Assembly: GCA_963735465.1 (NCBI GenBank)
Contig: CAVTLA010000002.1
Location: forward strand, 372,001 to 436,000
Reading direction: 5' to 3'
DNA: 64,000 nucleotides
From: DASZHJ01 sp963735465
Lineage (GTDB): Bacteria; Pseudomonadota; Alphaproteobacteria; ATCC43930; CGMCC-115725
Of this stretch, positions 20,526-28,952 are shown in pieces. Each line of letters begins with the position of its first letter. The first letter of the stretch is position 1. The notes under the pieces are model-generated. The model had not been told where the DNA came from, searched no databases, and saw only the letters and a program-made list of their open reading frames with translations. Both the position numbers and the translations under genes were made by a program.

Positions 20526-21158
20526 TCAGCGCCGGCTGTCGAAGGCCAGACGTACCGCCAATCCCGCGAAGACGGTTCCCAGCAATATCTGCGGCGCGCG
20601 GCGGAAACGCGTGCGGCGGGAGAATGCCGTGCCGATGCGGCTGGCGGTCACGATGACCAGGCCGTTGACGGCGAGGCCGATCAGGTTGAGCACGGTCGCC
20701 AGGATCAGAATCTGGCCGGCGACGGAGCCCACCTCGGGCCGCACGAACTGCGGAAAGAGCGCGAGGACGAAGAGCGCCATCTTCGGATTGAGCAGATTGG
20801 TCAGCAGGCCCTGGCGGAACATCTGCGAGACCGGATGGCGCGACAATCCGGCGGAAGGATCGAACGCGACGCCCTTCGAGCGGAACGCCTTCCAGGCGAG
20901 ATAGAGCAGATAGGCGGCGCCCGCATAGCGCACGACGTCGTAGGCGAGGGGAACCGCGAGAAAGAGCTGCGACAGGCCGAAGGCCGCGGCGAGCGCATGG
21001 CCATAGGTTCCGACCTGGATGCCCGCCAGCGAGGCAAAGCCCGCGGCCCGACCCTGGCTCACGCTACGGGACGCGATCAGCAGCATGTCCGGGCCCGGCG
21101 TCGCCGTGAGGGCGAGGCAGGCGACGGCGAAGACGGCGATCGTGGAAAGATCGGGCAT
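20526..21158 (-). CDS. LysE/RhtB-family amino-acid exporter
   Basis: About 210 residues from the ATG at 21158, chosen because GGAGGT lies seven bases upstream. Six hydrophobic segments. Signature residues are in ALTATPGPDMLLIASRSVSQGRAAGFASLAGIQ near the N-terminus (quoted across two motifs) and GLLTNLLNPKMALFVLALFPQFV in the middle. It exports amino acids or derivatives such as homoserine or threonine; the substrate is not determinable here. It follows a GNAT gene in the same direction and is convergent with oxyR. Confidence 0.9.
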   Translation of the reverse strand: MPDLSTIAVFAVACLALTATPGPDMLLIASRSVSQGRAAGFASLAGIQVGTYGHALAAAFGLSQLFLAVPLAYDVVRYAGAAYLLYLAWKAFRSKGVAFDPSAGLSRHPVSQMFRQGLLTNLLNPKMALFVLALFPQFVRPEVGSVAGQILILATVLNLIGLAVNGLVIVTASRIGTAFSRRTRFRRAPQILLGTVFAGLAVRLAFDSRR

Positions 21159-21163
21159 GCTGC

Positions 21164-22099
21164 TTACCTCCAATCGTCGATCACATACTGGTCCGGCCGC
21201 AGCGTGCCCGGCACATCCGGGCGGTGCATGGCGACGCCGACGAGCTGAGCGCGAAAGCCGCGGGCGGCCATGCGGCGGTAGGCGTCGCGGCGCCCGACAT
21301 TGACGCCGGCGGTGACGCGGGCCAGGCCGCGCGCCGCGGCCAGCGCCTCGATGCCGTCCAGCAGCCGCTCGAAATCCTCGGCGGCGCCGGGCCGTGTCGC
21401 CGCGAATTTCACGTAGAGCGTCCCCTCCCCCGCCTCGGTGCCGGGGCCGACGTGGCAGAGGGCGAAGCCCGCCATCTCGCCCGCGCTTTCAACCAGCACC
21501 GTCTCGCCGAGGCGCTGCGTGTCGATCGCCGCGATCTGGCGCGAGAGATCGAGGCCGGAGAGCAGGGCATCGGCGACGGCGCGGCACTGCGCGAGCGCGG
21601 CCACCCGCGCCTCCGGGGCAAGCGTGGAGAAGAGCCGCGCGCTGCCTTTCGCCTCCGGCGCCTTCGCCAGGATCGGCGTCAGATACTGGGACGCGAACCC
21701 GAAACTCTCGTAGAGCCGGAGATGGCTGGCGCTCTGGGGAAAGGTGAAGAGGCTGACGAGGGGCGCCGCGCGCACCGCCGGGAGTTCCAGAAACGCCGCG
21801 GTGAGGCGCCGCGCCATGCCCTTGCCCCAGAGCGCGGGATCGACGCTGAGGGGTCCGAGCGTGAGGTGGCTGCCCCAGCCCATGCCCAGGATGCTGCCGA
21901 CCAAGCGCCCGTCCGCCTCGGCGACCAGCGCCAGGCCGGGGTCGGTGACGAAGCGCGTCTCGACGGTGGCGAGATCGCGGCGGAAATTCGCGAGGTCGGG
22001 CACCTGCATGAAGGTGCCGAAGGCGAGGCGGGAGATCCGCGCCGCCTCGGCGACATCGCGCGCCGCCATCGGGCGGATGGCGACGCGCGCGTCGCTCAT
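21164..22099 (-). CDS. Protein with two tandem GNAT acetyltransferase domains
   Basis: The protein has 311 residues from the ATG at 22099. The first GNAT domain (about 5-150) has IRPMAARDVAEAARISRLAF, LGPLSVDPALWGKGMARRLT (acetyl-CoA loop, slightly degenerate) and LRLYESFGF. The second half (about 160-305) repeats the fold with GFALCHVGPGTEAGEGTLYV and VNVGRRDAYRRMAARGFRAQ. It starts 14 bases after the sdhB stop, so it can be transcribed with the sdh operon. The substrate is unknown. Confidence 0.85.
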   Translation of the reverse strand: MSDARVAIRPMAARDVAEAARISRLAFGTFMQVPDLANFRRDLATVETRFVTDPGLALVAEADGRLVGSILGMGWGSHLTLGPLSVDPALWGKGMARRLTAAFLELPAVRAAPLVSLFTFPQSASHLRLYESFGFASQYLTPILAKAPEAKGSARLFSTLAPEARVAALAQCRAVADALLSGLDLSRQIAAIDTQRLGETVLVESAGEMAGFALCHVGPGTEAGEGTLYVKFAATRPGAAEDFERLLDGIEALAAARGLARVTAGVNVGRRDAYRRMAARGFRAQLVGVAMHRPDVPGTLRPDQYVIDDWR

Positions 22100-22113
22100 G
22101 CGGGCGGGAAAGA

Positions 22114-22893
22114 TCACCGCCGCGCCACCATCAGCTTCTTGATCTCGCCGATCGCCTGGGCCGGATTGAGGCCCTTGGGGCAGGTGCGGGTGCAGTTCAT
22201 GATCGTGTGGCAGCGGTAGAGGCGGAATGGGTCCTCGAGCTCGTCCAGGCGCTCGCCTGATGTCTCGTCGCGGGTATCGGCGATCCAGCGATAGGCCTGC
22301 AGCAGGATCGCGGGGCCGAGGTAGCGGTCGCTGTTCCACCAGTAGCTGGGGCAGCTCGTGGAGCAGCAGAAGCAGAGGATGCACTCCCAGAGCCCGTCGA
22401 GCTTCTGCCGCTCGTCCACGGACTGGGCGCGCTCCCGGTCCGGCGGCGGCGCGCTCTCCGCCTGCAGCCACGGCTTGATCGAGCGGTACTGGGCGTAGAG
22501 GTGATTGAGATCGGGGACGAGATCCTTCACCACCTCCATGTGCGGCAAGGGATAGATCTTCACCTCGCCCTTCACCTCGTCGATCGCCTTGAGGCAGGCG
22601 AGCGTGTTGGTGCCGTCGATGTTCATGGCGCAGGAGCCGCAGATGCCCTCGCGGCAGGAGCGGCGGAAGGTGACGGTCGTGTCGATCTCGTTCTTGATCT
22701 TGATCAGCGCGTCGAGAACCATCGGGCCGCAGGCGTCGAGATCGACCTCGAAGGTGTCGAGGCGCGGGTTCTGCCCGTCGTCCGGGTTCCAGCGATAGAT
22801 CTTGAACGCCTTGACCCGCTTCGCCTCGGGCGGCGCCTTCACGGTCTTGCCGACGCCGACCTTGGAATGGGCCGGCAGGGTGAACTCAGCCAT
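22114..22893 (-). CDS. sdhB: Succinate dehydrogenase iron-sulfur subunit
   Basis: The protein has 259 residues. The plant-type [2Fe-2S] site is in SCREGICGSCAMNIDGTNTL. The C-terminal domain has the [4Fe-4S]/[3Fe-4S] cysteines in CILCFCCSTSCPSYWWN and CHTIMNCTRTCPKGLNP. It passes electrons from SdhA flavin to ubiquinone. It is last of the sdhCDAB order, and the family length is normal. Confidence 0.97.
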   Translation of the reverse strand: MAEFTLPAHSKVGVGKTVKAPPEAKRVKAFKIYRWNPDDGQNPRLDTFEVDLDACGPMVLDALIKIKNEIDTTVTFRRSCREGICGSCAMNIDGTNTLACLKAIDEVKGEVKIYPLPHMEVVKDLVPDLNHLYAQYRSIKPWLQAESAPPPDRERAQSVDERQKLDGLWECILCFCCSTSCPSYWWNSDRYLGPAILLQAYRWIADTRDETSGERLDELEDPFRLYRCHTIMNCTRTCPKGLNPAQAIGEIKKLMVARR

Positions 22894-22923
22894 CTCGAAC
22901 GATCTCCTTGGGTCTCCGGACCC

Positions 22924-24717
22924 TCAGTAGACGCGCGCCTTCGGGGGAATGGTCTGCACCTCGTTGGAGAGCGTGTTGAGGTGCACCGGGCGGTAGTCGA
23001 TGCGGATCTTGCGGGCCTCGTCGAGCCACGCCATCGTGTGCTTCAGCCAGACCTTGTCGTCGCGGTCGGGGAAATCCTCGCGCGCATGGGCGCCGCGGGA
23101 CTCCGTGCGGTTGACCGCGGAGCCCAAGGTGACGATCGCCTGCTCCAGCAGGTTCTCCAGCTCCAGCGCCTCGACCAGGTCGGTATTCCAGATCATCGAG
23201 CGGTCGGAAATGCCGTGATCCTGCATGGAGGCGGCGATGTCGTGGATCTTGCGCACCCCCTGCTCCAGCGTCTCCGAGGTCCGGAACACCGCGCATTCGT
23301 TCTGCATCGTGCGCTGCATCGCGCTGCGGATCTCGCCGCTCTTGAGCCGGCCCTTGGCGTTCCGCATGCGGTCGAGGCGCGCCACCGCCGCATCGGTGAC
23401 CGAGGCCGAGAGCGGCTTGTGCGCCTGGTCCGGCTTCACGATCTCGGCGGCGCGGTGGGCCGCGGCGCGGCCGAAGACCACGATGTCGAGGAGCGAGTTG
23501 GTGCCGAGGCGGTTGGCGCCGTGCACGGAGACGCAGGCCGCCTCGCCGATCGCCATCAGGCCGGGCACGATGCGCTCGGGATCGCCGGGCACCGTGGTGA
23601 TGACCTCGCCGTGATAGTTGGTGGGGATGCCGCCCATGTTGTAGTGCACCGTGGGCAGGATCGGGATCGGCTCCTTGGTCACGTCGACGCCGGCGAAGAT
23701 GCGCGCGGTCTCGGAGATGCCCGGCAGGCGCTCGTGCAGCACCTTGGGATCGAGATGCTCCAGATGCAGCATGATGTGGTCCTTGAGCGGACCGCAGCCG
23801 CGGCCCTCGCGGATCTCGATCGTCATCGAGCGGCTGACCACGTCGCGCGACGCCAGGTCCTTGGCGTGGGGCGCGTAGCGCTCCATGAAGCGCTCGCCCT
23901 CGGAGTTGGTCACGTAGCCGCCCTCGCCGCGGGCGCCCTCGGTGATGAGGCAGCCGGCGCCGTAGATGCCGGTGGGGTGGAACTGGATGAACTCCATGTC
24001 CTCCAGCGGCAGCCCGGCGCGCAGCACCATGGCGTTGCCGTCGCCGGTGCAGGAGTGCGCCGAGGTGCAGGAGAAATAGGCGCGGCCATAGCCGCCGGTC
24101 GCCATGACAACCATGTGGGCGCGGAAGCGGTGCAGCGTACCGTCCTCGAGGTTCCACGCCAGCACGCCGCGGCAGACGCCCTCCTCGTCCATGATCAGGT
24201 CGAGGGCGAAATACTCCACGAAGAACTCGGCGTTGTTCTTCAGGCACTGCTGGTAGAGCGTGTGGATGATGGCGTGGCCGGTGCGATCGGCGGCGGCGCA
24301 GGCGCGCTTCGCCATGGCGCCCTCGCCGTACTTCATCGTGTGGCCGCCGAAGGGACGCTGATAGATGCGGCCGTCCTCGGTGCGGGAGAACGGCACGCCG
24401 AAATGCTCGAGCTCGATCACCGCGGGGATGGCGCTCCGGCACATGTATTCGATCGCGTCCTGGTCGCCGAGCCAGTCGGAGCCCTTGACCGTGTCGTACA
24501 TGTGCCAGCGCCAGTCGTCCTCGCCCATGTTGCCGAGCGCCGCGCCGATGCCGCCTTGGGCGGCGACGGTGTGGCTGCGGGTCGGGAACAGCTTGGTGAC
24601 GCAGGCGGTCTTCAATCCCGCCGCGGTCATGCCGAGGGTGGCGCGGAGACCGGCGCCGCCGGCGCCCACCACCACCACGTCGTAGGCGTGATCGATGATC
24701 GGATAGGCTTCGGCCAT
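22924..24717 (-). CDS. sdhA: Succinate dehydrogenase flavoprotein subunit
   Basis: The protein has 597 residues from the ATG at 24717 (MAEAYPIIDHAYDVVVVGAG). It contains the FAD motif VVVVGAGGAGLRATLGM, the covalent-FAD histidine in FPTRSHTVAAQGGIGAALGN, and active-site residues in QFHPTGIYGAGCLITEGARG and the HxxR region near ESRGAHAREDFPDRDD. It oxidises succinate to fumarate at the membrane complex II. It lies five bases after sdhD. Confidence 0.97.
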   Translation of the reverse strand: MAEAYPIIDHAYDVVVVGAGGAGLRATLGMTAAGLKTACVTKLFPTRSHTVAAQGGIGAALGNMGEDDWRWHMYDTVKGSDWLGDQDAIEYMCRSAIPAVIELEHFGVPFSRTEDGRIYQRPFGGHTMKYGEGAMAKRACAAADRTGHAIIHTLYQQCLKNNAEFFVEYFALDLIMDEEGVCRGVLAWNLEDGTLHRFRAHMVVMATGGYGRAYFSCTSAHSCTGDGNAMVLRAGLPLEDMEFIQFHPTGIYGAGCLITEGARGEGGYVTNSEGERFMERYAPHAKDLASRDVVSRSMTIEIREGRGCGPLKDHIMLHLEHLDPKVLHERLPGISETARIFAGVDVTKEPIPILPTVHYNMGGIPTNYHGEVITTVPGDPERIVPGLMAIGEAACVSVHGANRLGTNSLLDIVVFGRAAAHRAAEIVKPDQAHKPLSASVTDAAVARLDRMRNAKGRLKSGEIRSAMQRTMQNECAVFRTSETLEQGVRKIHDIAASMQDHGISDRSMIWNTDLVEALELENLLEQAIVTLGSAVNRTESRGAHAREDFPDRDDKVWLKHTMAWLDEARKIRIDYRPVHLNTLSNEVQTIPPKARVY

Positions 24718-24722
24718 GACGG

Positions 24723-25112
24723 TCAGGCTCCCAGGGCGATGCGCAGCACGGCGACGAGGGCGGCGGCGCCGAGCGCCCAGCACGCGAGACGAAGCGCCAC
24801 CAGGCTCGCGATCTTGACGCCCTCGTGGTGGACGTAGTCCTCGATCACCACCTGGACGCCGAGCGCCATGTGGGCGAAGGAGGCGATCACCAGGAGCGCC
24901 ATGGCGGTGGCCGGGATCGGCGAGCGGAGCCAGGCGACGGCGGCGGCGTAATCGGCGCCGAGATGGCCCACCAGGGCGGCCACGAACCAGAGCGCCAGCG
25001 GCACCAGGGCCACCGCGGTCATGCGCTGGGCCCACCAGTGCTCGACGCCTTCCTTGGCGGAGCCGAGGCCGACGGCGCGGCCGAGGGGTGAGCGCAGGGG
25101 GGTGCGGGCCAT
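24723..25112 (-). CDS. sdhD: Succinate dehydrogenase membrane anchor subunit D
   Basis: The protein has 129 residues. Three membrane segments. The family motif WWAQRMTAVALVPLALWFVA (quinone site region) and the heme-ligand region FAHMALGVQVVIEDYVHHEG are clear. It forms the membrane domain of complex II with SdhC, four bases downstream of sdhC. Confidence 0.94.
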   Translation of the reverse strand: MARTPLRSPLGRAVGLGSAKEGVEHWWAQRMTAVALVPLALWFVAALVGHLGADYAAAVAWLRSPIPATAMALLVIASFAHMALGVQVVIEDYVHHEGVKIASLVALRLACWALGAAALVAVLRIALGA

Positions 25113-25116
25113 CGCC

Positions 25117-25506
25117 TCAGCCTCCCATCGCCGAGAGGCCGACGCCCCAGGCGAGGAGCGTCAGCACCACGCTGGCGGCCACCACCGTCCAGCCCGACGC
25201 GGTGGTGGTCTTGAGATCGAAGCCGTAGCCCGCGTCCCAGAACAGATGGCGGATGCCGTTGGCGAGATGGAAGAAGAGCGAGAAGGTCCAGCCCAGCATC
25301 AGGAGCCGCCCGAGCCAGGAGCCGGCGAAGCCCTGCACGGTCGCGAAGGCCTCGGGTCCGCTGGCGAGCGCCACCAGCCACCACACCAGGAGCAGCGTGC
25401 CGATGGCGAGGGCGAGGCCGGTCGCCCGGTGGCTGATCGAGAGCACCGTGGTGATCTGCGGGCGGTAGATCTGGAGATGCGGGGAGAGGGGCCGCTGGGC
25501 GGTCAT
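25117..25506 (-). CDS. sdhC: Succinate dehydrogenase cytochrome b556 subunit
   Basis: The protein has 129 residues from the ATG at 25506. N-terminal RPLSPHLQIYRPQITTVLSI and SISHRATGLALAIGTLLLVW are SdhC hallmarks (quinone site Ser/Arg), and FHLANGIRHLFWDAGYGFDL carries the heme-ligand histidine. Three membrane segments. It is first of the sdhCDAB operon, so the promoter should lie in the gene-free stretch upstream (25507 onwards). Confidence 0.95.
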   Translation of the reverse strand: MTAQRPLSPHLQIYRPQITTVLSISHRATGLALAIGTLLLVWWLVALASGPEAFATVQGFAGSWLGRLLMLGWTFSLFFHLANGIRHLFWDAGYGFDLKTTTASGWTVVAASVVLTLLAWGVGLSAMGG

Positions 25507-26162
25507 GAGGCAGGCCTCGGAGGGAAAGTTCCGCCGCGGAGAAGCGCCCGCAGGCTGCGCGTTGGTGTAGCCCCGGAGCCGCGGTGAAGTCAACGCGCGG
25601 CCCGCGCATGGCGCGCATTCCCGTGGGAATCCAGGGAGATCGAGCGGCGGCCGCAACGCACTGTGGAGAACACTGGGGAGAAGCCGGGGATCACTTGTGC
25701 AATTCCTCCGCGCTTATGCACAGAAATCTTGCGTGCGGGCCCCCTGCGCACTTGCTGGTATTCACCGAGGATTCGACACTCGATCGTGGCTTGCGAGAGC
25801 GCCGTCTCGCAGAGTCAGGTGGGCCGGTCCCCTGCTGGACGGCAGGGGAAGGGCGCATCGGACAAGTGAGGTGGCGTGGTGCCTGTCGCGCAAGCGGCGG
25901 GCGAGGTGGCGAGGCGGTGGTTCGGCGTCAAACCCGTGCTGCTGTCCTGGCGAGCGGCTTGGCGGCGACTCGCGCCAGCGGCGATGGCTCTCTCGGGAGA
26001 CGTCGCCTGCCCGGCGAAGGATGACCCGAGCGCCGAGCGGTTTGCCGGAGCGGCTCCGAACAGGGGCCCTGCGCCGACTGTGAGGCGGCGGCCCTCCCGG
26101 ACCGTCGCCCCGCCCGGGCTCACGCCCGCTCGCAAAGCCCGTGGAGCCGCTGGCCGGCTCCA
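25507..26162. other. Long gene-free region with local hairpins; candidate structured RNA
   Basis: No open frame here looks like a real protein; all six frames are arginine- and proline-rich shadows. It holds the sdhC promoter side at its left end. Further right are several local hairpins: GCGAGA/TCTCGC near 25793-25810, CCCCTGC/GCAGGGG near 25831-25850 and GGAGCCG/CGGCTCC near 26142-26160, followed directly by a strong terminator. TGTGGAGAA (about 25662) and TTATGCACA (about 25714) resemble DnaA boxes. GGATTCGAC (about 25773) resembles a tmRNA 5' element. I could not identify an RNA family; RNase P landmarks are absent. Confidence 0.45.
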
Positions 26163-26226
26163 GAGGCGCCAGGGGTGCCGCGGCTTCTTCGGGAGTTCGG
26201 CCCCCCTGGCGCCTCGTTATTTTTGG
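26163..26226 (+). terminator. Strong Rho-independent terminator (or attenuator) on the plus strand
   Basis: A perfect 13-base stem, GAGGCGCCAGGGG (26163-26175) with CCCCTGGCGCCTC (26203-26215), is followed by GTTATTTTT. A plus-strand transcript must arrive from the gene-free region to the left. It ends just before the TauE/SafE gene, so it could also be an attenuator for that gene. Confidence 0.75.
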
Positions 26227-26236
26227 CGGCACCGAC

Positions 26237-26989
26237 TTGCACCTTGACCTCATCATCGAGATCGCCGCCGCCGGTCTCCTCATCGGCATCGCGGTGGGCG
26301 CCGTCGGCATCGGCGGCGTGTTGCTGGTGCCGATCCTCACCCTGGTCCTCGGCCTCGACGTCAAGCGCGCGATCGCCGCGGCGCTGCTGAGCTATCTCCC
26401 TGCCGGCGTGGTGGCGGTGACGCTCTATGCCCGGCGCGGCTCGATCCCCTGGCGCGAGGCTGCGCTGCTGGGCCTCGCCGCCTTGCCCGCCGCATATCTC
26501 GGCGCCCGCGCCGCGGCCTTCGCGCCGGCGAGCGTGCTGGAGGCGGCGATCGGCGTGCTGCTGCTGGCCGGCGGTCTCTACGCGTTGCGCCCGCCGCGGC
26601 GCGCGCTGGCGCAGGTGCGGCTGGCGCCGTCGATGCTGCTCGGTCTCGGCGGCGGCACCGGCTTCGTCTCGGCGCTCACCGGCGCCGGCGGCGCCTTCGT
26701 GCTGCTGCCGATCCTGCTGCTGCTGGACATGCCCGTGCTGTCGGCGATCGGACTCGGCCAGGCGATCGCCATCCCGATCGCCGGATTGGCGAGCCTCGCC
26801 AATCTCGCCGCCGGCCTGGTGGACCTCGGCCTCGCCGCCGGCCTCGCGGCATCCCTGGCGCTGGGCATCGCCATCGGCACGCCGATCGCCCATGCGCTCC
26901 CGCAGCAGAGGCTGCGGCGCCTTCTGGGCTCCGTGGTGGTGCTGGCGGGGGTCGCGATGCTGCTGCGGACGGTGACGCGGTTGCTGTGA
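26237..26989 (+). CDS. TauE/SafE-family (TSUP) membrane permease
   Basis: About 250 residues if translation starts at TTG 26237; a GTG at 26141 is also in frame but would run through the terminator hairpin. Eight hydrophobic segments. The two pseudo-repeat motifs are visible: AVGIGGVLLVPILTLVLGLD in the first half and GTGFVSALTGAGGAFVLLPI in the second. TSUP proteins carry anions such as sulfite or sulfonates; the substrate here is unknown. The start codon is uncertain. Confidence 0.82.
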   Translation: MHLDLIIEIAAAGLLIGIAVGAVGIGGVLLVPILTLVLGLDVKRAIAAALLSYLPAGVVAVTLYARRGSIPWREAALLGLAALPAAYLGARAAAFAPASVLEAAIGVLLLAGGLYALRPPRRALAQVRLAPSMLLGLGGGTGFVSALTGAGGAFVLLPILLLLDMPVLSAIGLGQAIAIPIAGLASLANLAAGLVDLGLAAGLAASLALGIAIGTPIAHALPQQRLRRLLGSVVVLAGVAMLLRTVTRLL

Positions 26990-27007
26990 TGAAACGGACG
27001 GGCATCC

Positions 27008-27117
27008 TGCGTCCTTCGACGCGCTCGCTCCGCTCGCTTGCTCAGGATGAGGCGGTTTTCTTTTTGCAATTCACAACGGTCCTCATCCTGAGCAAGCGAA
27101 GCGCGTCGAAGGACGCA
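27008..27117. repeat. Intergenic palindromic repeat, family A copy 4
   Basis: Arms TGCGTCCTTCGACGCGCTCG... and CGCGTCGAAGGACGCA with inner GCTTGCTCAGGATGAGG and CCTCATCCTGAGCAAGC. It lies between the TSUP gene and pdxY, both on the plus strand. Confidence 0.92.
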
Positions 27118-27179
27118 CAATAGCTCTGCGGCACCCGCGCCGTAGACGCCTCAGCCGGAAGCCGCCATCCTCCCGCTCC

Positions 27180-28029
27180 ATGGCGATCCTCTCGATCCAA
27201 TCCGCCGTCGCCTATGGCCGCGTCGGCAATGCGGCGGCGGTGTTTCCGCTGGAGCGTCTGGGCTTCGAGGTCTGGCGCGTCGACACCGTGCTGTTCTCCA
27301 ACCACACCGGTTACGGCAAATGGCGCGGCCGCGTGCTGGAGCCGGAGCTCGTCGGCGAGATCATCGCGGGGATCGAGGAGCGTGGCGTCTTCCCGCACTG
27401 CGAGGCGGTGCTGTCGGGCTATCTCGGCACGCCGGGCCTCGGCGAGACCGTGCTCGATGCCGTGGCGCGGGTGAAGCGCGTCAATCCCGAAGCGATCTAT
27501 TGCTGCGACCCCGTGATGGGGGATTCCGATCGCGGGCTTTTCGTGAAGCCGGAGCTGCCGGAATTCTTCCGGCGCGCGGCGGCGAGCGCCGATATCCTGA
27601 CGCCCAACCGCTTCGAGCTGGAGACGCTGACCGGCGAGAGCGTCACGACCTTGGCTTCCGCGCGCGCCGCCGCGGGCAAGCTCCTGGCGCAGGGACCGCG
27701 CGTGGTCCTCGTCACCAGCCTGGCGGTGAGCGAGATCGCGCCTGGCGATGCGGCGATGCTGGCCGCGACCGGCGCCGGCGGCTGGCTCGTCAAGACGCCG
27801 CGCCTTGCCTTCGAGGCGAACGGCGCCGGCGATCTCACCGCCGCGCGTCTTTCTCGCGCATTTTCTGAAGACGAAAGATGCGGCGGCGGCGCTGGCGGCA
27901 ACCGCCGCGGGCGTCCACGCGGTTCTCGCCGAGACCGCCCGGCGTGGCGGCGGCGAGCTTGCCATCGTCGCGGCACAGGATGCCTTGATCACGCCGCCGC
28001 AGCGTTTCGCGGTCGAGCGGATCTACTGA
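27180..28029 (+). CDS. pdxY: Pyridoxal kinase, with one apparent frameshift
   Basis: From the ATG at 27180: MAILSIQSAVAYGRVGNAAA, FSNHTGYGKWRGRVLEPE, the substrate region CCDPVMGDSDRGLFVKPEL and TPNRFELETLTGE are PdxY/PdxK ribokinase-family motifs. The frame is lost within the catalytic motif NGAGDLTAA at about 27843. The rest (VFLAHFLKTKDAAAALAATA to 28029) continues in the next frame. Removing one C from GCGCGTC gives a 282-residue enzyme. It phosphorylates pyridoxal in B6 salvage. The break looks like a sequence error. Confidence 0.9.
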
Positions 28030-28032
28030 AAT

Positions 28033-28073
28033 AAAAACCGCGCCGCCCTCGCTCGGAGGGACGGCGCGGTTTC
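28033..28073. terminator. Bidirectional hairpin terminator between pdxY and the DUF2852 gene
   Basis: AAACCGCGCCG (28035-28045) pairs perfectly with CGGCGCGGTTT (28062-28072), and CCCTC pairs with GAGGG inside, one A bulging. On the minus strand the stem is followed by TTTTTAT, so it fits the end of the DUF2852 transcript best. It also lies four bases after the pdxY stop. Confidence 0.85.
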
Positions 28074-28083
28074 CGTCGTCGGA

Positions 28084-28503
28084 TCAGGTCTGGGGCTGGG
28101 CGTCCGGACCTTGGGAGCGGCGGCGGCGCTCGGAGAGGAACTCGTCGAACTCCGCCTTGTCCTTGGCGAAGCGCAGGCGATCGAGGAACTCCCGGAACTC
28201 CTTCTGCTCCTCCTCGAGGCGGCGCAGGGTCTCGGTGCGGTACTCGTCGAAGGCGCGGTTGCCGCTCGACGCCTGCCGGTGGGGACCGCCGTGGAACCAA
28301 CGCGCGCCCCAGTCCTGCGGGCGCTCCCAGCCCTGATGCCAACCGTTCCGATAGCCGCGCTTCCAGCACGCCATGCGTCCACTCCATATAAGAAAAGCCA
28401 GCAGGGCGAGCCCCGCCGGCCAGAAAAACACGAAGCCCAGGACGGTGAGACCGATCCAGGCCAGCTTTCCGAAGTCGTCCAGTTTTGCAGCGATGGCGTC
28501 CAT
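28084..28503 (-). CDS. DUF2852 domain membrane protein
   Basis: The protein has 139 residues from the ATG at 28503, which has GAGGG upstream. One or two membrane segments at about 18-40 (LAWIGLTVLGFVFFWPAGLA), then an aromatic and basic stretch (RMACWKRGYRNGWHQGWERP) and an Arg/Glu-rich coiled coil (ETLRRLEEEQKEFREFLDRL). This is the alphaproteobacterial DUF2852 family, of unknown function. Confidence 0.87.
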   Translation of the reverse strand: MDAIAAKLDDFGKLAWIGLTVLGFVFFWPAGLALLAFLIWSGRMACWKRGYRNGWHQGWERPQDWGARWFHGGPHRQASSGNRAFDEYRTETLRRLEEEQKEFREFLDRLRFAKDKAEFDEFLSERRRRSQGPDAQPQT

Positions 28504-28590
28504 GGGAGCCCTCGTGAATGTAAATAACATTTACATAATTAACCTCGTCGGGGCCGATGTCAAGAGAGGCGGTTCGCTGGGGAAATGGCG

Positions 28591-28700
28591 TGCGTCCTTC
28601 GACGCGCTTCGCTTGCTCAGGATGAGGCGCTCTTTCTTTGCGCCATCTCCCATCCCCCTCATCCTGAGCAAGCGAGCGGAGCGAGCGCGTCGAAGGACGC
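28591..28700. repeat. Intergenic palindromic repeat, family A copy 5
   Basis: Arms TGCGTCCTTCGACGCGCTTC... and GCGCGTCGAAGGACGC with inner GCTTGCTCAGGATGAGG and CCTCATCCTGAGCAAGC. The two sides differ in length by an extra GCGGAGCGA-type insertion on the right. It lies between two minus-strand genes. Confidence 0.92.
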
Positions 28701-28722
28701 GGGATCCCCGACGGACTTCTTC

Positions 28723-28947
28723 TCAGACTGTTCCGGCTAACCGCTGACGCCAGCGCCGCAGCGCTATCACCGCCCAGATCGCTTCCACGACGCCGAACGG
28801 CCAGGCGCCTTGCAGGAATCCGTAGGCCGAGCCCAGCGCGCACGCCACAGCAAACGCCAAGACGTAGCCCGCCCCGCGAGCTTCGAGCGCGTAGCACACC
28901 AGCATCATCGTCACCGCGAGGAGGCCGAACGCCGTGAGCAGGTCCAA
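28723..28947 (-). CDS. Small hydrophobic membrane protein
   Basis: The protein has 74 residues with two to three membrane segments (LLTAFGLLAVTMMLVCYALE, GAGYVLAFAVACALGSAYGF, FGVVEAIWAVIALRRW). It resembles the short CBU_0592-like membrane family. It begins five bases after the TetR stop, so the two are probably co-transcribed and the regulator may control it. Function unknown. Confidence 0.75.
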   Translation of the reverse strand: MDLLTAFGLLAVTMMLVCYALEARGAGYVLAFAVACALGSAYGFLQGAWPFGVVEAIWAVIALRRWRQRLAGTV

Positions 28948-28952
28948 GGGCG

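Noticed and set aside
25773..25781. GGATTCGAC as evidence of a tmRNA gene
   Set aside because: I could not find a tag reading frame, acceptor arms or CCA end, so no tmRNA is called.
25762..26247. Overlapping Arg/Pro-rich frames on both strands upstream of the TauE/SafE gene
   Set aside because: Open in several frames at once with no recognisable domain or ribosome-binding site; treated as non-coding.
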